Shown: positions 1 to 8,954 of the stretch, piece by piece | How positions within the stretch are numbered: the first letter of the stretch is position 1 | Layout of the letters: each line of letters begins with the position of its first letter | Origin: an uncultured Alistipes sp. | GTDB taxonomy: Bacteria > Bacteroidota > Bacteroidia > Bacteroidales > Rikenellaceae | Direction: 5' to 3' | NCBI GenBank assembly: GCA_937880705.1 | Contig: CALGRZ010000059.1 | Coordinates: forward strand, 1 to 19,415 | DNA length: 19,415 nt | Made by a program: the position numbers and the translations under genes | Notes under the pieces: generated by a model | What the model saw: only the letters and a program-made list of their open reading frames with translations | Told to the model about the DNA's origin: nothing | The model's database searches: none

Positions 1-2089
1 CGCTCGACTTCTCGATGATCTCCTTTGCAAGGTTTGCAGGAACCTCCTCGAAGTGAGAGAACTCCATTGATGATGTTGCACGACCAGATGAAATGGTACG
101 CAAAACAGTTACATAACCGAACATCTCAGAAAGTGGTACACGAGCCTTAACTACACGAGCGGTACCCTTAGACTCCATACCCTGAATCTGACCACGGCGC
201 TTGTTCATATCACCGATGATGTCACCCATGTTCTCCTCTGGAGTAACAACCTCAACATTCATCACAGGCTCCATGATAACTGAACCTGCCTTAGGAGCTG
301 CCTGACGGAAACCGTTACGAGCGCAGATCTCGAATGAGAGCTGATCAGAGTCAACTGGGTGGAATGAACCATCCTTCAAGGTAACCTTCATTGAGTCGAT
401 AGTGTAACCTGCCAAAGCACCGTTTGCCATTGCTGACTCGAAGCCCTTCTGAACAGCTGGGATGTACTCCTTAGGCACATTACCTCCCTTAACCTCATCA
501 ACAAACTGCAAGCCTGTAACACCCTCGTCTGCTGGACCGATCTCGAAGATGATATCAGCGAACTTACCACGACCACCAGTCTGCTTCTTGAACACCTCAC
601 GGTGCTGAACAGTCTGTGTAAGAGCCTCCTTGTAGTTAACCTGAGGAGCGCCCTGGTTGATCTCAACACCGAACTCACGGCGAAGACGGTCAACGATGAT
701 ATCGAGGTGAAGCTCACCCATACCTGAGATGATAGTCTGACCGCTCTCCTCATCAGTACGAACAGTGAAGGTTGGATCCTCCTCTGCAAGCTTTGCAAGA
801 GCGATACCGAGCTTATCAAGATCCTTCTGAGTCTTAGGCTCAACAGCAAGACCGATAACTGGCTCTGGGAATGTCATCTGCTCAAGTACAAGTGGTGCAT
901 TCTCAGCGGTAAGAGTATCACCAGTGCGAATCTCCTTGAAACCGATAGCTGCACAGATATCACCTGCCTCTACGCGCTCCATAGGATTCTGCTTGTTAGC
1001 GTGCATCTGGTAGAGACGAGAGATACGCTCACGCTTGCCGCTGCGTGCATTGTAAACATAAGAACCGGCATCAAGAACACCTGAGTAAACACGAATGAAT
1101 GCCAAACGACCTACGAATGGGTCAGTAGCAATCTTAAACGCAAGACCGCAGAATGGCTCGTTTACTGAAGACTCACGCTTCTCCATCTCGTCAGTCTTAG
1201 GGTTCACACCCTCAACCGCTGGTACATCCAATGGTGAAGGAAGGAATGCCATAATATAATCGAGAAGCTTCTGAACACCCTTGTTGTGGAATGATGAACC
1301 ACACATCATAGGTACCAAAGTCATGTTGATAGTTGCGGTACGGATAGCTGCGATAAGCTCATCTGGGGTGATAGAATCTGGATCCTCGAAGAACTTCTCC
1401 ATAAGAGCGTCATCGGTTGCAGCAACCTCCTCGATAAGCTTTGCACGCCACTCTGCAGCCTCCTCCTTCATAGAAGCAGGAATCTCGCGAAGCTCAAAGT
1501 TATCACGAACGGTCTTATCATCGAAGTAGTAGATCGCATTATTATAAATAAGGTCCACCAAACCCTCGAACTTATCCTCTGAACCGATAGGCAATACTAC
1601 TGGGAGAGCTGTAGCACCGAAGTGCTCCTTAATCTGGGCACATACAGCGAGGAAGTCCGCACCTGTACGGTCCATCTTATTAACATAACCGATACGAGGA
1701 ACATTGTACTTATCAGCCTGACGCCATACGGTCTCAGACTGTGGCTCAACACCACCTACTGCACAGAATGTTGCAACAGCACCATCCAACACACGGAGTG
1801 AACGCTCTACCTCAACAGTAAAGTCAACGTGTCCTGGGGTATCGATCAAGTTGATCTGATACTGATTATTTTTGTAGTTCCAAAAAGCGGTTGTAGCAGC
1901 AGATGTGATGGTAATACCTCGCTCCTGCTCCTGAACCATCCAGTCCATGGTGGCTGCACCCTCATGAGTCTCACCAATCTTGTGAGTCTTACCTGTGTAG
2001 AAAAGGATACGCTCAGAGGTTGTTGTCTTACCGGCATCAATGTGAGCCATGATACCAATATTACGAGTATATTTAAGATCTCTTGCCAT
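1..2089 (-). CDS. fusA: Elongation factor G, 3' end cut by window edge
   Basis: Translation GTPase that moves tRNA and mRNA through the ribosome and, with RRF, recycles ribosomes. Reading leftward from the ATG at 2087-2089, the frame stays open for 696 codons to the window edge. The family is about 700-720 residues, so only the last 10-20 or so are missing. The GTPase motifs are visible: P-loop AHIDAGKTT at residues 15-23, DTPGHVDF (G3) and NKMD (G4). The later domains also read well, for example GMGELHLDI and the C-terminal [20 protein letters not shown]. It lies 15 nt downstream of rpsG and is the third gene of the str operon, presumably expressed from the rpsL promoter. The length, intact motifs and operon position favour the canonical EF-G over a paralogue. 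Confidence 0.97.
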   Translation of the reverse strand, partial: MARDLKYTRNIGIMAHIDAGKTTTSERILFYTGKTHKIGETHEGAATMDWMVQEQERGITITSAATTAFWNYKNNQYQINLIDTPGHVDFTVEVERSLRVLDGAVATFCAVGGVEPQSETVWRQADKYNVPRIGYVNKMDRTGADFLAVCAQIKEHFGATALPVVLPIGSEDKFEGLVDLIYNNAIYYFDDKTVRDNFELREIPASMKEEAAEWRAKLIEEVAATDDALMEKFFEDPDSITPDELIAAIRTATINMTLVPMMCGSSFHNKGVQKLLDYIMAFLPSPLDVPAVEGVNPKTDEMEKRESSVNEPFCGLAFKIATDPFVGRLAFIRVYSGVLDAGSYVYNARSGKRERISRLYQMHANKQNPMERVEAGDICAAIGFKEIRTGDTLTAENAPLVLEQMTFPEPVIGLAVEPKTQKDLDKLGIALAKLAEEDPTFTVRTDEESGQTIISGMGELHLDIIVDRLRREFGVEINQGAPQVNYKEALTQTVQHREVFKKQTGGRGKFADIIFEIGPADEGVTGLQFVDEVKGGNVPKEYIPAVQKGFESAMANGALAGYTIDSMKVTLKDGSFHPVDSDQLSFEICARNGFRQAAPKAGSVIMEPVMNVEVVTPEENMGDIIGDMNKRRGQIQGMESKGTARVVKARVPLSEMFGYVTVLRTISSGRATSSMEFSHFEEVPANLAKEIIEKSS

Positions 2090-2104
2090 CTTGGTCTATA
2101 GTTT

Positions 2105-2581
2105 TTAGAATCTGAAGTGTGCAAATGCCTTATTAGCCTCTGCCATACGGTGCATCTCCTCCTTACGCTTGAAGGCAGCACCCTGCTGGTTGTAGGCATC
2201 TACTATCTCTGCTGAGAGCTTCTCTGCCATTGACTTGCCCGAACGCTTGCGTGAATAAAGGACAAGGTTTTTCATGGAAATCGAAACTTTGCGCTCGGGA
2301 CGAACCTCCGTGGGAACCTGGAATGTCGCACCACCGATACGCTTTGACTTTACTTCGACCTGAGGTGTGATATTCTCAAGAGCCTGTTTCCAGATCTCAA
2401 GCGGAGATTTATCAGCATCCTTCATCTTCTTGCCCACCAACTCCAATGCATCGTAGAAAATGGTGTAAGCAATACTCTTCTTACCATCCAGCATAAGATT
2501 GTTCACGAAACGAGTTACCTCTACATCGTTGAACTTCGGATCCGGAAGTAGAATTCGCTTTCTTGGCTTAGCTTTTCTCAT
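2105..2581 (-). CDS. rpsG: 30S ribosomal protein S7
   Basis: Primary 16S rRNA-binding protein that organises the 30S head and lies near the mRNA exit and E site. The 158-residue product matches the usual 155-160 residue bacterial length. It begins MRKAKPRKR and contains the family blocks [33 protein letters not shown] and [18 protein letters not shown]. The ATG at 2579-2581 gives the standard N-terminus. It sits 39 nt after rpsL and 15 nt before fusA, the classic str operon order. In other bacteria S7 can repress its own operon translationally; I see no obvious S7-binding structure in the short intergenic spaces here. Confidence 0.98.
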   Translation of the reverse strand: MRKAKPRKRILLPDPKFNDVEVTRFVNNLMLDGKKSIAYTIFYDALELVGKKMKDADKSPLEIWKQALENITPQVEVKSKRIGGATFQVPTEVRPERKVSISMKNLVLYSRKRSGKSMAEKLSAEIVDAYNQQGAAFKRKEEMHRMAEANKAFAHFRF

Positions 2582-2620
2582 TGTTACTTGCTAATTTAAT
2601 AAAATACAACTCCTTTTTTA

Positions 2621-3004
2621 TTACTTCTTACCAGCCTTAGGACGCTTGGCACCGTACTTCGAACGACGCTGACGACGACCGTCAACACCTGCTGAATCGA
2701 GTGCGCCACGCACCAAGTGATAACGAACACCGGGGAGGTCCTTTACACGACCGCCACGAACGAGCACGATTGAGTGCTCCTGCAAGTTGTGGCCCTCGCC
2801 GGGGATGTAGGCGTTGACCTCCTTGCCATTAGTCAATCTTACACGTGCAACCTTACGCATAGCCGAGTTAGGCTTCTTGGGAGTTGTAGTGTACACACGG
2901 GTACAAACTCCACGGCGCTGAGGACACGCTGCGAGGGCAGGCGACTTACTCTTCTCGACCATGCTCACTCGACCGTTTCTTACTAACTGCTGAATAGTTG
3001 GCAT
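2621..3004 (-). CDS. rpsL: 30S ribosomal protein S12
   Basis: Decoding-centre protein of the small subunit and classic streptomycin target. I chose the ATG at 3002-3004, giving 127 residues beginning [12 protein letters not shown], the conserved S12 start. An upstream in-frame ATG at 3083-3085 would add 27 residues, but it overlaps the -7 box of the promoter, so it should lie upstream of the transcript start. Family motifs are [19 protein letters not shown] and [24 protein letters not shown] carries the Asp that is commonly methylthiolated. The Lys residues usually changed in streptomycin resistance (in PKKPNS and in RVKDLP) are both wild type. First gene of the str operon. Confidence 0.97.
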   Translation of the reverse strand: MPTIQQLVRNGRVSMVEKSKSPALAACPQRRGVCTRVYTTTPKKPNSAMRKVARVRLTNGKEVNAYIPGEGHNLQEHSIVLVRGGRVKDLPGVRYHLVRGALDSAGVDGRRQRRSKYGAKRPKAGKK

Positions 3005-3072
3005 CTTTAAAACGTTTTTGTCCTTTAATTTTTTGTTAATTAGTTCAATTCCCTTTTGCGAGAAATTGCCCG

Positions 3073-3101
3073 CAAAGATACGCATTTTTTCTCAAACACA
3101 A
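3073..3101 (-). promoter_or_regulatory. Promoter of the str operon
   Basis: On the minus strand TATCTTTG (3073-3080) fits the Bacteroidota -7 consensus TAnnTTTG exactly. A TTG lies 18 nt further upstream (3099-3101) and a TTTG at 3093-3096 is closer than usual. Transcription should begin near 3066-3068, giving a leader of about 62 nt before rpsL. Confidence 0.7.
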
Positions 3102-3285
3102 TATATATACGGCGTTTTTTCGTACTGATTTGTTGAAAACTCCTCAAAAACCAATAAAAAATTCTTATCGTTTTTGCGAAACTATAATCTGCAATTTATA
3201 TTATTTTTCATATCTCGCTGATTTATTGCACGTTATACTAATTTGGTCAAAATTGTTAAAAATCGTTCAACCCGAAAAATTGACC

Positions 3286-3323
3286 ATTTCTTAAATAGTG
3301 GAGAATTTTTCTATTTAAGAAAT
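3286..3323. repeat. 13-bp perfect inverted repeat, intergenic
   Basis: ATTTCTTAAATAG (3286-3298) and its exact reverse complement CTATTTAAGAAAT (3311-3323) flank a 12-nt spacer. It lies in the 411-nt gap between pepD and rpsL, about 200 nt upstream of the rpsL promoter and beyond the pepD terminator. A weaker pair, GGTCAA/TTGACC, lies just to its left (about 3245-3286). The remainder of 3105-3285 is AT-rich with no gene that I can support. Confidence 0.6.
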
Positions 3324-3361
3324 AGCCATTAAACCGTTAACAGCCCCTGATACAACGAGAA

Positions 3362-3392
3362 AGCCACGAACGGAGTATCTCCATTCGTGGCT
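3362..3392 (-). terminator. Terminator after pepD
   Basis: AGCCACGAA (3362-3370) pairs with TTCGTGGCT (3384-3392), followed after one mismatch by GGAG/CTCC around a TAT loop. The result is a 13-bp stem. On the minus strand it lies 24 nt after the pepD stop. The following sequence is only moderately U-rich, so termination efficiency is uncertain. A small extra hairpin lies between the stop and this stem. Confidence 0.65.
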
Positions 3393-3415
3393 CTTCGGCA
3401 AGCTATTTTTATAGC

Positions 3416-4870
3416 CTATTTCAGCACTTTGAGAAGCTCGACGAGCAGTCTCCAGAACTTGTCCACGGTGCCGATTTCAAGACGCTCATCAGGCGAGTGA
3501 ACACCGCGCAGCGTGGGGCCGAACGACACCATCTCGAGGTGGGGATACTTCTCCAGGAAGAGGCCGCACTCCAGACCTGCATGAATGGCGCGCACCTTGG
3601 GCTCCGTAGCGAAGAGCTTGCGATAGCACTCCACGGTTGTGGTCAGCAGCTCAGAGTCGGGGTTAGGAGCCCAGCCCGGATAGCCATCCGAGTGCTCGAC
3701 ATCGCAGCCGGCGAGGTAGAAGACCGACTCGATGGTCTGTGCGGCATAGAGCTTCGCACTCTCCACAGACGAACGCTGCGAGGTGGTGATAACGATGCTC
3801 TGCTCCTCACTCTTAAACTTCACCGAGGCGAGGTTTGTAGAGGTCTCAACGAGGCCGGGAACGGCAAACGACATAGCCAGCACGCCATTGGGCAGACCTA
3901 CAAGCGTGATGAGCAGGGCGCACATATCGTCGTTGGTCATAACCACTGTGGGGGTCTCGGCATCGGCCACCGAGAAGCGCATGCGAGGCTCGGTGTGGCG
4001 GAACTCCTCCTTCATCATCTCACCAAACTCGATGAAACGCTCCTTGAAGTCCTCCTTGGCCTCGGCAGGTACACCTACGATGGCGTATGCCTCACGAGGA
4101 ATAGCATTGCGCAGGTTACCGCCATCCATCACAGCCAGAGCGGTCTGGAAGGTGTCGCAAGCGTTATAGAGGAAGCGAGCCAGGAGCTTATTAGAGTTGG
4201 CGCGACCCTTATCGATGTCGTCACCCGAGTGGCCACCCAGCAGGTCGCCAACCTCCAGACGTACAAACTCATAGCCCTCGGGAGCCTCCTCCACATCGTA
4301 GTCGAGCGTTGCAACGGTGTCTATACCGCCTGCACAACCGATAAAGATCTCGCCCTCATCCTCCGAGTCGAGGTTTACGAGATATTTACCCGTCAGCATA
4401 CCCTCGCCCAGACCGAAGGCACCCGTAAGACCGGTCTCCTCATCTACCGTGAAGAGGGCCTCGATAGCAGGACGCTCAAGGCTCTCATCGAGCAGCACAG
4501 CCAGCGCAGCGGCCATACCGATACCGCAGTCAGCACCCAGCGTCGTACCCTTGGCCTTGACCCACTCACCATCGATCCATGTCTGGATGGGGTCGTTCTC
4601 AAAGTCAAACTCCACGTCAGAGTTCTTCTCGCAAACCATATCCATGTGCGACTGGAGAATTACCGCGGGGCGATCCTCGAAGCCGGCCGTTGCAGGCTTG
4701 CGCATCACAACATTACCCGTATCATCCGTCTGATACTCAATGTTGTGCTTCTGGGCAAAGGCCACAAGCCACTCTATAATCTTACCCTCCTTCTTCGATG
4801 GACGAGGCACTCGTGTGATGTCATCAAACTGCTCCCAAATAAGCTTGGGCTGAAGATCTCGAATTGTCAT
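3416..4870 (-). CDS. pepD: Aminoacyl-histidine dipeptidase (cytosol non-specific dipeptidase)
   Basis: M20-family zinc dipeptidase that splits dipeptides such as Xaa-His in the cytoplasm. The start at 4868-4870 gives 484 residues beginning MTIRDLQPKLIWEQF, the usual family N-terminus and length; an in-frame start 57 nt upstream would run into batB and is not favoured. Likely metal and catalytic residues can be seen: His75 and Asp77 in SHMDMVCEKN, Asp114 in LGADCGIGMA, Glu144/Glu145 in VDEETGLTGA, Asp168 in NLDSEDEGE, and His458 in GVHSPDE near the C-terminus. GGHSGDDIDKGRANSNKLL is the typical lid/dimer block. The gene begins 25 nt after batB with no recognisable own promoter, so it may be transcribed with the Bat cluster. 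It has no signal peptide. Confidence 0.95.
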   Translation of the reverse strand: MTIRDLQPKLIWEQFDDITRVPRPSKKEGKIIEWLVAFAQKHNIEYQTDDTGNVVMRKPATAGFEDRPAVILQSHMDMVCEKNSDVEFDFENDPIQTWIDGEWVKAKGTTLGADCGIGMAAALAVLLDESLERPAIEALFTVDEETGLTGAFGLGEGMLTGKYLVNLDSEDEGEIFIGCAGGIDTVATLDYDVEEAPEGYEFVRLEVGDLLGGHSGDDIDKGRANSNKLLARFLYNACDTFQTALAVMDGGNLRNAIPREAYAIVGVPAEAKEDFKERFIEFGEMMKEEFRHTEPRMRFSVADAETPTVVMTNDDMCALLITLVGLPNGVLAMSFAVPGLVETSTNLASVKFKSEEQSIVITTSQRSSVESAKLYAAQTIESVFYLAGCDVEHSDGYPGWAPNPDSELLTTTVECYRKLFATEPKVRAIHAGLECGLFLEKYPHLEMVSFGPTLRGVHSPDERLEIGTVDKFWRLLVELLKVLK

Positions 4871-4895
4871 AATGTATAAGTTTAAGGTTAATTGA

Positions 4896-5945
4896 TTATC
4901 TCGTTTTTGAGTTATCTTCTCTTTCAAAGAGCTTTACGCCACGCAGCAGGGGGTTCTGTCGCGACAGCACCAGAGCCTCAACCACCAGCAGCAAAAGAGC
5001 CGCTGCGAGGAACCACTGATACTGCTCGTCATACTCCTCGAAGGTGCGCTCTACGAGCTTCGAGGCCTCTATATCATCGAGCTTATGCATGATGCCCTCG
5101 AGGCCGAAGTCGTTGTTGCGCGAGCGCGTATATATGCCCTGCGTAGCCTCGGCAATCTGCTGCAAAAGGGGCTCGTTGAGCTTCGTAAGCACCATCTTAC
5201 CATCCTCATCCTCTATTGTGCGGCCATTGACCTCGAGGATCACGCCCTCGGGTGTACCGATGCCCACAACACAGATCATAACACCCTCGCCTGCCGCCTT
5301 ACGCGCAGCCTCCAGAGCACCCTCGTCGTGGGCCTCACCATCGGTGATAAGTATTATAATTCGGCTGCTGTTGCTATGTGTGCTGTTCGAGAAGGATAGC
5401 GTTGCAAGCTCCAAGGCTGCACCGAGGTCGGTACCTTGATTCTTGATCAGTGCCGGTGACAAGGCTCTAACCTTGGCCTCGGCCATCTTATAGTCCGACG
5501 TCACAGGCAAGACCACCTCGGCCTCACCGGCAAAGGCTACAACGCCTACCCTATCGCCCTTCATACCCTCGACCAAGCGCGATATTGCATAGCGCGTGCG
5601 CTCCATACGGCTGGGCTCGATATCCTCGGCCAGCATCGAGTTCGAGACATCGACAACGAGGACTATCTCCCTACCCTCCAGCTCAACGGTACGCAACTTT
5701 GAGCCTGTACGGGGTCGCGCAGCTGCGAGGGCTATAAAGCCCACGGCAAGGGCAAATATCGAGACCTTGACCCAGCCTCGAACGACCGATCTATCGGGCA
5801 TCAACTCCTTGAGTGTAGCCTCACAGCCAAAGCGACGCAGACGCCTGCGACGCAACTGCACGGCCACGCCATAGAGAAGAAGTATAACGGGTATGGCAAG
5901 CAGCAAAAAGAGCCACTTCGGAGCACCAAATTCAAAGATATCCAT
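4896..5945 (-). CDS. batB: BatB-type von Willebrand A membrane protein
   Basis: Membrane-anchored vWA protein of the Bacteroides aerotolerance (Bat) type, 349 residues. Predicted helices lie at about residues 11-30 and 60-77 and near the C-terminus (QWFLAAALLLLVVEALVL). Between them is a vWA domain facing the periplasm or cytoplasmic face, with an intact metal-ion site: DVSNS at 99-103, Thr172 in GTDLGA and Asp202 in ITDGEAHDEG. Its ATG overlaps the batA stop (TAATG), which implies translational coupling. BatA and BatB are similar paralogues thought to assemble together. Function in the family (oxygen or general envelope stress tolerance) is known only loosely. Confidence 0.9.
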   Translation of the reverse strand: MDIFEFGAPKWLFLLLAIPVILLLYGVAVQLRRRRLRRFGCEATLKELMPDRSVVRGWVKVSIFALAVGFIALAAARPRTGSKLRTVELEGREIVLVVDVSNSMLAEDIEPSRMERTRYAISRLVEGMKGDRVGVVAFAGEAEVVLPVTSDYKMAEAKVRALSPALIKNQGTDLGAALELATLSFSNSTHSNSSRIIILITDGEAHDEGALEAARKAAGEGVMICVVGIGTPEGVILEVNGRTIEDEDGKMVLTKLNEPLLQQIAEATQGIYTRSRNNDFGLEGIMHKLDDIEASKLVERTFEEYDEQYQWFLAAALLLLVVEALVLSRQNPLLRGVKLFEREDNSKTR

Positions 5946-6925
5946 TAGGGTATTTTATTAAGTATAAGGTAGTTTACAACCCACTCTATACAGAGCAACA
6001 GAAGGCCGAGCAGCAGCCAACCCAGATACAGCTCGTCGTAGAGCACACGCTCCATAACCTGCACCTCGCTCTTCTCCAGAGTGTTGATCTCATCGTAAAT
6101 CTCGGCAAGAGCACTATTGTTCTCGGCACGGAAGTACCTACCACCTGTCATCTTGGCGATACTGCGTAGCAGCTCCTCGTCGATCTCCACATCGGCCATC
6201 ACCGTGGTCTGGTTGCCGAACATATCCACAGCAGGATAGGGTGCCTGACCGCGACGACCCACGCCAATGGTATAGACCCTCACGCCAAGCTCCTTGGCAA
6301 TCTCGGCCGCCATCATCGGCGATATCTGACCTCGGTTGTTTACACCGTCGGTAAGCAGTATGACAACCTTGGACTTCGCGCCACTCTCCCTCAGGCGGTT
6401 AAGTGCCGTGCCCAAGCCGTTGCCGATAGCCGTGCCATCCTCGATAACACCGCTGCGCAGTCGCGACAACAGGGTCTGCACCGTGCCCTGATCCGAGGTT
6501 AGCGGACACTGCGTGAACGACTCGCCGGCAAAGGCCACCACCGAGAGGCGGTCACCGGCACGGTCGGCCACAAACTCCGAGGCTATCTGCTTGGCAGCTG
6601 CAAGTCTGTCGGGCTGGAAGTCGCGCGCAAGCATCGAGCTCGAGATATCCATCGACAGAACGATGTCGATACCCTCGGTGGTCACCTCCCTATCGGTATG
6701 CTCCTCCACGGGGCGTGCCAACGCCACGATGAGTGCTGCGAGTGCCATGAGGCGCAGAACAATGGGCAGGTGGCGCAACCAGTAGCGCAACGTGCGGGGC
6801 ACACGGCCACTACCCACGGTCGAGACGGTCAGCGTAGAGCCTCGGCGACCAACCCATATATAGTAGGCCGCAAGGAGCGGAATAACCACCGCCAACCATA
6901 GTATTTGTGGATGTAAAAAGTTCAT
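5945..6925 (-). CDS. batA: BatA-type von Willebrand A membrane protein
   Basis: A 326-residue vWA protein with two N-terminal helices (about 7-24 and 52-70) and one C-terminal helix (LYLGWLLLGLLLLCIEWVV). The metal-ion-dependent adhesion site is complete: DISSS at 93-97, Thr165 in DGTAIGNG and Asp193 in LLTDGVNNRG. I chose ATG 6923-6925 (MNFLHPQ), two nucleotides after the stop of the TPR gene, over an in-frame TTG nine nucleotides upstream. MNFLHPQ...LW is the common start of this family. Its stop overlaps the batB start. It probably pairs with BatB in the inner membrane, with MoxR acting from the cytoplasm. Confidence 0.9.
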   Translation of the reverse strand: MNFLHPQILWLAVVIPLLAAYYIWVGRRGSTLTVSTVGSGRVPRTLRYWLRHLPIVLRLMALAALIVALARPVEEHTDREVTTEGIDIVLSMDISSSMLARDFQPDRLAAAKQIASEFVADRAGDRLSVVAFAGESFTQCPLTSDQGTVQTLLSRLRSGVIEDGTAIGNGLGTALNRLRESGAKSKVVILLTDGVNNRGQISPMMAAEIAKELGVRVYTIGVGRRGQAPYPAVDMFGNQTTVMADVEIDEELLRSIAKMTGGRYFRAENNSALAEIYDEINTLEKSEVQVMERVLYDELYLGWLLLGLLLLCIEWVVNYLILNKIP

Positions 6926-6927
6926 AA

Positions 6928-7818
6928 TTACCAATTTTTCTTACCCGGGATGATGATAGCCTTCTCGCCCTCCTTCAACTTATCCTGGGTCTTATCCTCC
7001 TGTGCCTGAATAGCATCGAGCATGCGCTCCTGCTCCTCACGGCTTATGCCGCTTGGAGGCGGTGTCTGACCCTCACCCTCCTCCTCTTCAGGCTCGGAGG
7101 GTTGCTGCTGAGGCTCACCCTCATCATCCTGCTCCTGGGGCTGATCCTCGGGGCTATCCTCTCCCTGATTCTGATCCTGGTTTTTATCCTGGTTTTGGTT
7201 CTGATCCTGATTCTGGTCTTGGTTCTGATCCTGGTTCTGATCCTGGTTCTGGTTATTTTGTTCCTGATTCTGACCTCCACCATCCTGATTTTGGTTCTGG
7301 TTGTTCTGCTGGTTATCCTGCTGCTGCTTACGCTTTTGGTCGACGATGCGCTTGGTGAGGATATAGTTATGCTTCACCTCATCGTCATCGGGGTTTAGGC
7401 GCAATGACTCGCGGAACGAGTTGAGTGCTGACTCATACTTCTGCTGCGTAAAGAGGCTCTCGCCCAAGTTGCGCAGCACCTCGGCACGCTGGCCGCGGGT
7501 GAGCAGCGTATCGGCTGCGATATGCTCGAAATACTCGTTGCCCACCTCCCACTTCAACGTGGAGTCGGCGGGGTTTACCAGCTTAAGAAAGTGGTAGGCA
7601 TTGGCACGGTTGTAGGCCGCCTCGTAGCAGGTAGAGTCCCTCTCCAACGCCTCCTGATAGCGGTTAAGGCTGGTGCGGTAGTTGCGACGCTCGAAGTGGC
7701 TGTTACCCTCTCTTACCAGTGCCCTCTCGGGGAGGTACTGGGCCGAGAGCTCCACAGCGCCGAGCAACGACAAGATCGCCGCCAGCACAATACCCAATAT
7801 GTTATATGTAACCCTCAT
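6928..7818 (-). CDS. batC: TPR protein, BatC-like, with Asn/Gln/Asp-rich tail
   Basis: A 296-residue protein that starts at ATG 7816-7818, overlapping the upstream stop (TGATG); a GTG one codon earlier is possible. Residues 1-27 form a signal peptide ending in LSAQ. TPR-like helices occupy about 37-70 and 115-148 (YESALNSFRESLRLNPDDDEVKHNY). From about residue 164 to 219 the chain is almost only N, Q, D and K, with repeated QNQD, followed by an acidic Glu/Pro/Gln stretch to about 255 and a charged C-terminus. TPR proteins of this kind (BatC) accompany BatA and BatB and are thought to mediate contacts in the periplasm. The gene is placed before batA, whereas BatC often follows BatB, so the symbol is by domain and context only. 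Confidence 0.8.
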   Translation of the reverse strand: MRVTYNILGIVLAAILSLLGAVELSAQYLPERALVREGNSHFERRNYRTSLNRYQEALERDSTCYEAAYNRANAYHFLKLVNPADSTLKWEVGNEYFEHIAADTLLTRGQRAEVLRNLGESLFTQQKYESALNSFRESLRLNPDDDEVKHNYILTKRIVDQKRKQQQDNQQNNQNQNQDGGGQNQEQNNQNQDQNQDQNQDQNQDQNQNQDKNQDQNQGEDSPEDQPQEQDDEGEPQQQPSEPEEEEGEGQTPPPSGISREEQERMLDAIQAQEDKTQDKLKEGEKAIIIPGKKNW

Positions 7819-8954
7819 CACTCTCCAATTTTTGTTTCGATGGTTATCTCCTTGCCCTCATTCTGCTCGACTGCGACCTCCTTGGTGTTCTCCACAAAGT
7901 AGTAGGCTCTGTTGTACGACATCTCGTTCTCCTCGGCATCGGGTTGCGCCTTGGCAAACTTCACCATGTCGGCCGTGCGTAGCACCGCAATAAGCTCCAT
8001 GCGGCTGTCGCGCGGCATATCCACCTCGACGAGGGCAGTTATGATCTCGTCGGTGGTCATCTCCATAGCACCCACACCCCAGCGTGCCGAGATATAGGCT
8101 CGCAGGATGGTGGCCAGCGCAGTGTAGTACTCCTTGAACTTGCCATTCTGCCACAGCTTGCGGTGGCTCAACTCCACAAGAGCCTTGTTGGCCACAACGT
8201 GGGGAGGCAGCACCGGCAGAGGCTTCACCCTCACCTCGCGCTGCTTGAGGTATCGCCTCACAAGGCTTACCACCAACCACACGACAAGAGCCAGGGCAAT
8301 AGCCGCCATAAGGCCATATATCACATAGTCCTGTATCTCCTTAAAGACAAAGGGCATATCCTTCTGCGTGGCAAGTCCTCCGACCATCAGGTGGCCAACC
8401 GCCAGCAGGGAGTCAACCACAGCACCCTGCATGGGGTCTGCCTTGAGGAAGCTCATCGTGTCGTACATCTCGTAGCGCGCCACACTCAACGTGAGCGTAT
8501 CACGCGCATAGATGGTGTCGGGCAGGTCACGGTTCTTCGCAAAGTAGAGGATGGTGGGGCGCAGATGCATATCTCCGGTCTCCATCACCTGCATGCGGTA
8601 ACGCTTACGCAGACGCAGCGTGCGACCCTCCACCGAAAGGGTATCTATCGGGCAGCTCTCGACCAGCTCGAAGATTCTCTCGTCGTACTCCTCGTAGGTC
8701 GACATGTTGAGCCTCTTGCGGTGCTGCTCCTCGCGCTGCTTGGGCGTGAGGCGGTCACCGAAGTCGGGGATGCCGATCTCCGTGGCACGATCCTTCTCTA
8801 TCTCGATGACATAGTCGAAGAGGTCACCCACCTCAACGCTGTCGCGCGAGAAGTATGCCTTGATGGTGGGCTGCTCGGCACGCGCCACCACAGCCACCAT
8901 AGCCACGACGATAAGAAGTATCGCACGACGTATGTTATGAATTACTCTATTCAT
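7818..8954 (-). CDS. BatD-like membrane protein of the MoxR/Bat cluster
   Basis: A 378-residue protein whose family I recognise from Bacteroidota moxR clusters but cannot name firmly. The start at 8952-8954 overlaps the DUF58 stop (ATGA) and gives a proper signal peptide (residues 1-27, ending VVARAEQ); a longer in-frame start 165 nt upstream would lie inside the DUF58 gene. Residues 28-200 look like a beta-rich periplasmic region, as in BatD oxygen-tolerance proteins. One helix at about 211-234 follows, then a basic cytoplasmic domain (240-365) with LWQNGKFKEYYTALATILR and AMEMTTDEII, resembling DUF4381-type domains. It may link the vWA proteins to the cytoplasmic MoxR and DUF58 partners; that is inference. 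Confidence 0.75.
   Translation of the reverse strand: MNRVIHNIRRAILLIVVAMVAVVARAEQPTIKAYFSRDSVEVGDLFDYVIEIEKDRATEIGIPDFGDRLTPKQREEQHRKRLNMSTYEEYDERIFELVESCPIDTLSVEGRTLRLRKRYRMQVMETGDMHLRPTILYFAKNRDLPDTIYARDTLTLSVARYEMYDTMSFLKADPMQGAVVDSLLAVGHLMVGGLATQKDMPFVFKEIQDYVIYGLMAAIALALVVWLVVSLVRRYLKQREVRVKPLPVLPPHVVANKALVELSHRKLWQNGKFKEYYTALATILRAYISARWGVGAMEMTTDEIITALVEVDMPRDSRMELIAVLRTADMVKFAKAQPDAEENEMSYNRAYYFVENTKEVAVEQNEGKEITIETKIGE

Noticed and set aside
388..849. Minus-strand 153-codon frame within fusA
   Set aside because: Out of frame with EF-G, Ser/Arg/Leu-rich and without any recognisable motif; the EF-G frame is intact across it.
3005..3085. Longer S12 protein starting at 3085
   Set aside because: The extra 27 residues are not part of the S12 family, and the start codon overlaps the promoter -7 box, upstream of the likely transcript start.
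3497..4879. A 460-codon open frame on the plus strand opposite pepD
   Set aside because: It is fully antisense to pepD, which has clear metal-site motifs. The predicted protein is Leu/His/Arg-rich with no recognisable domain, typical of a codon-bias shadow.
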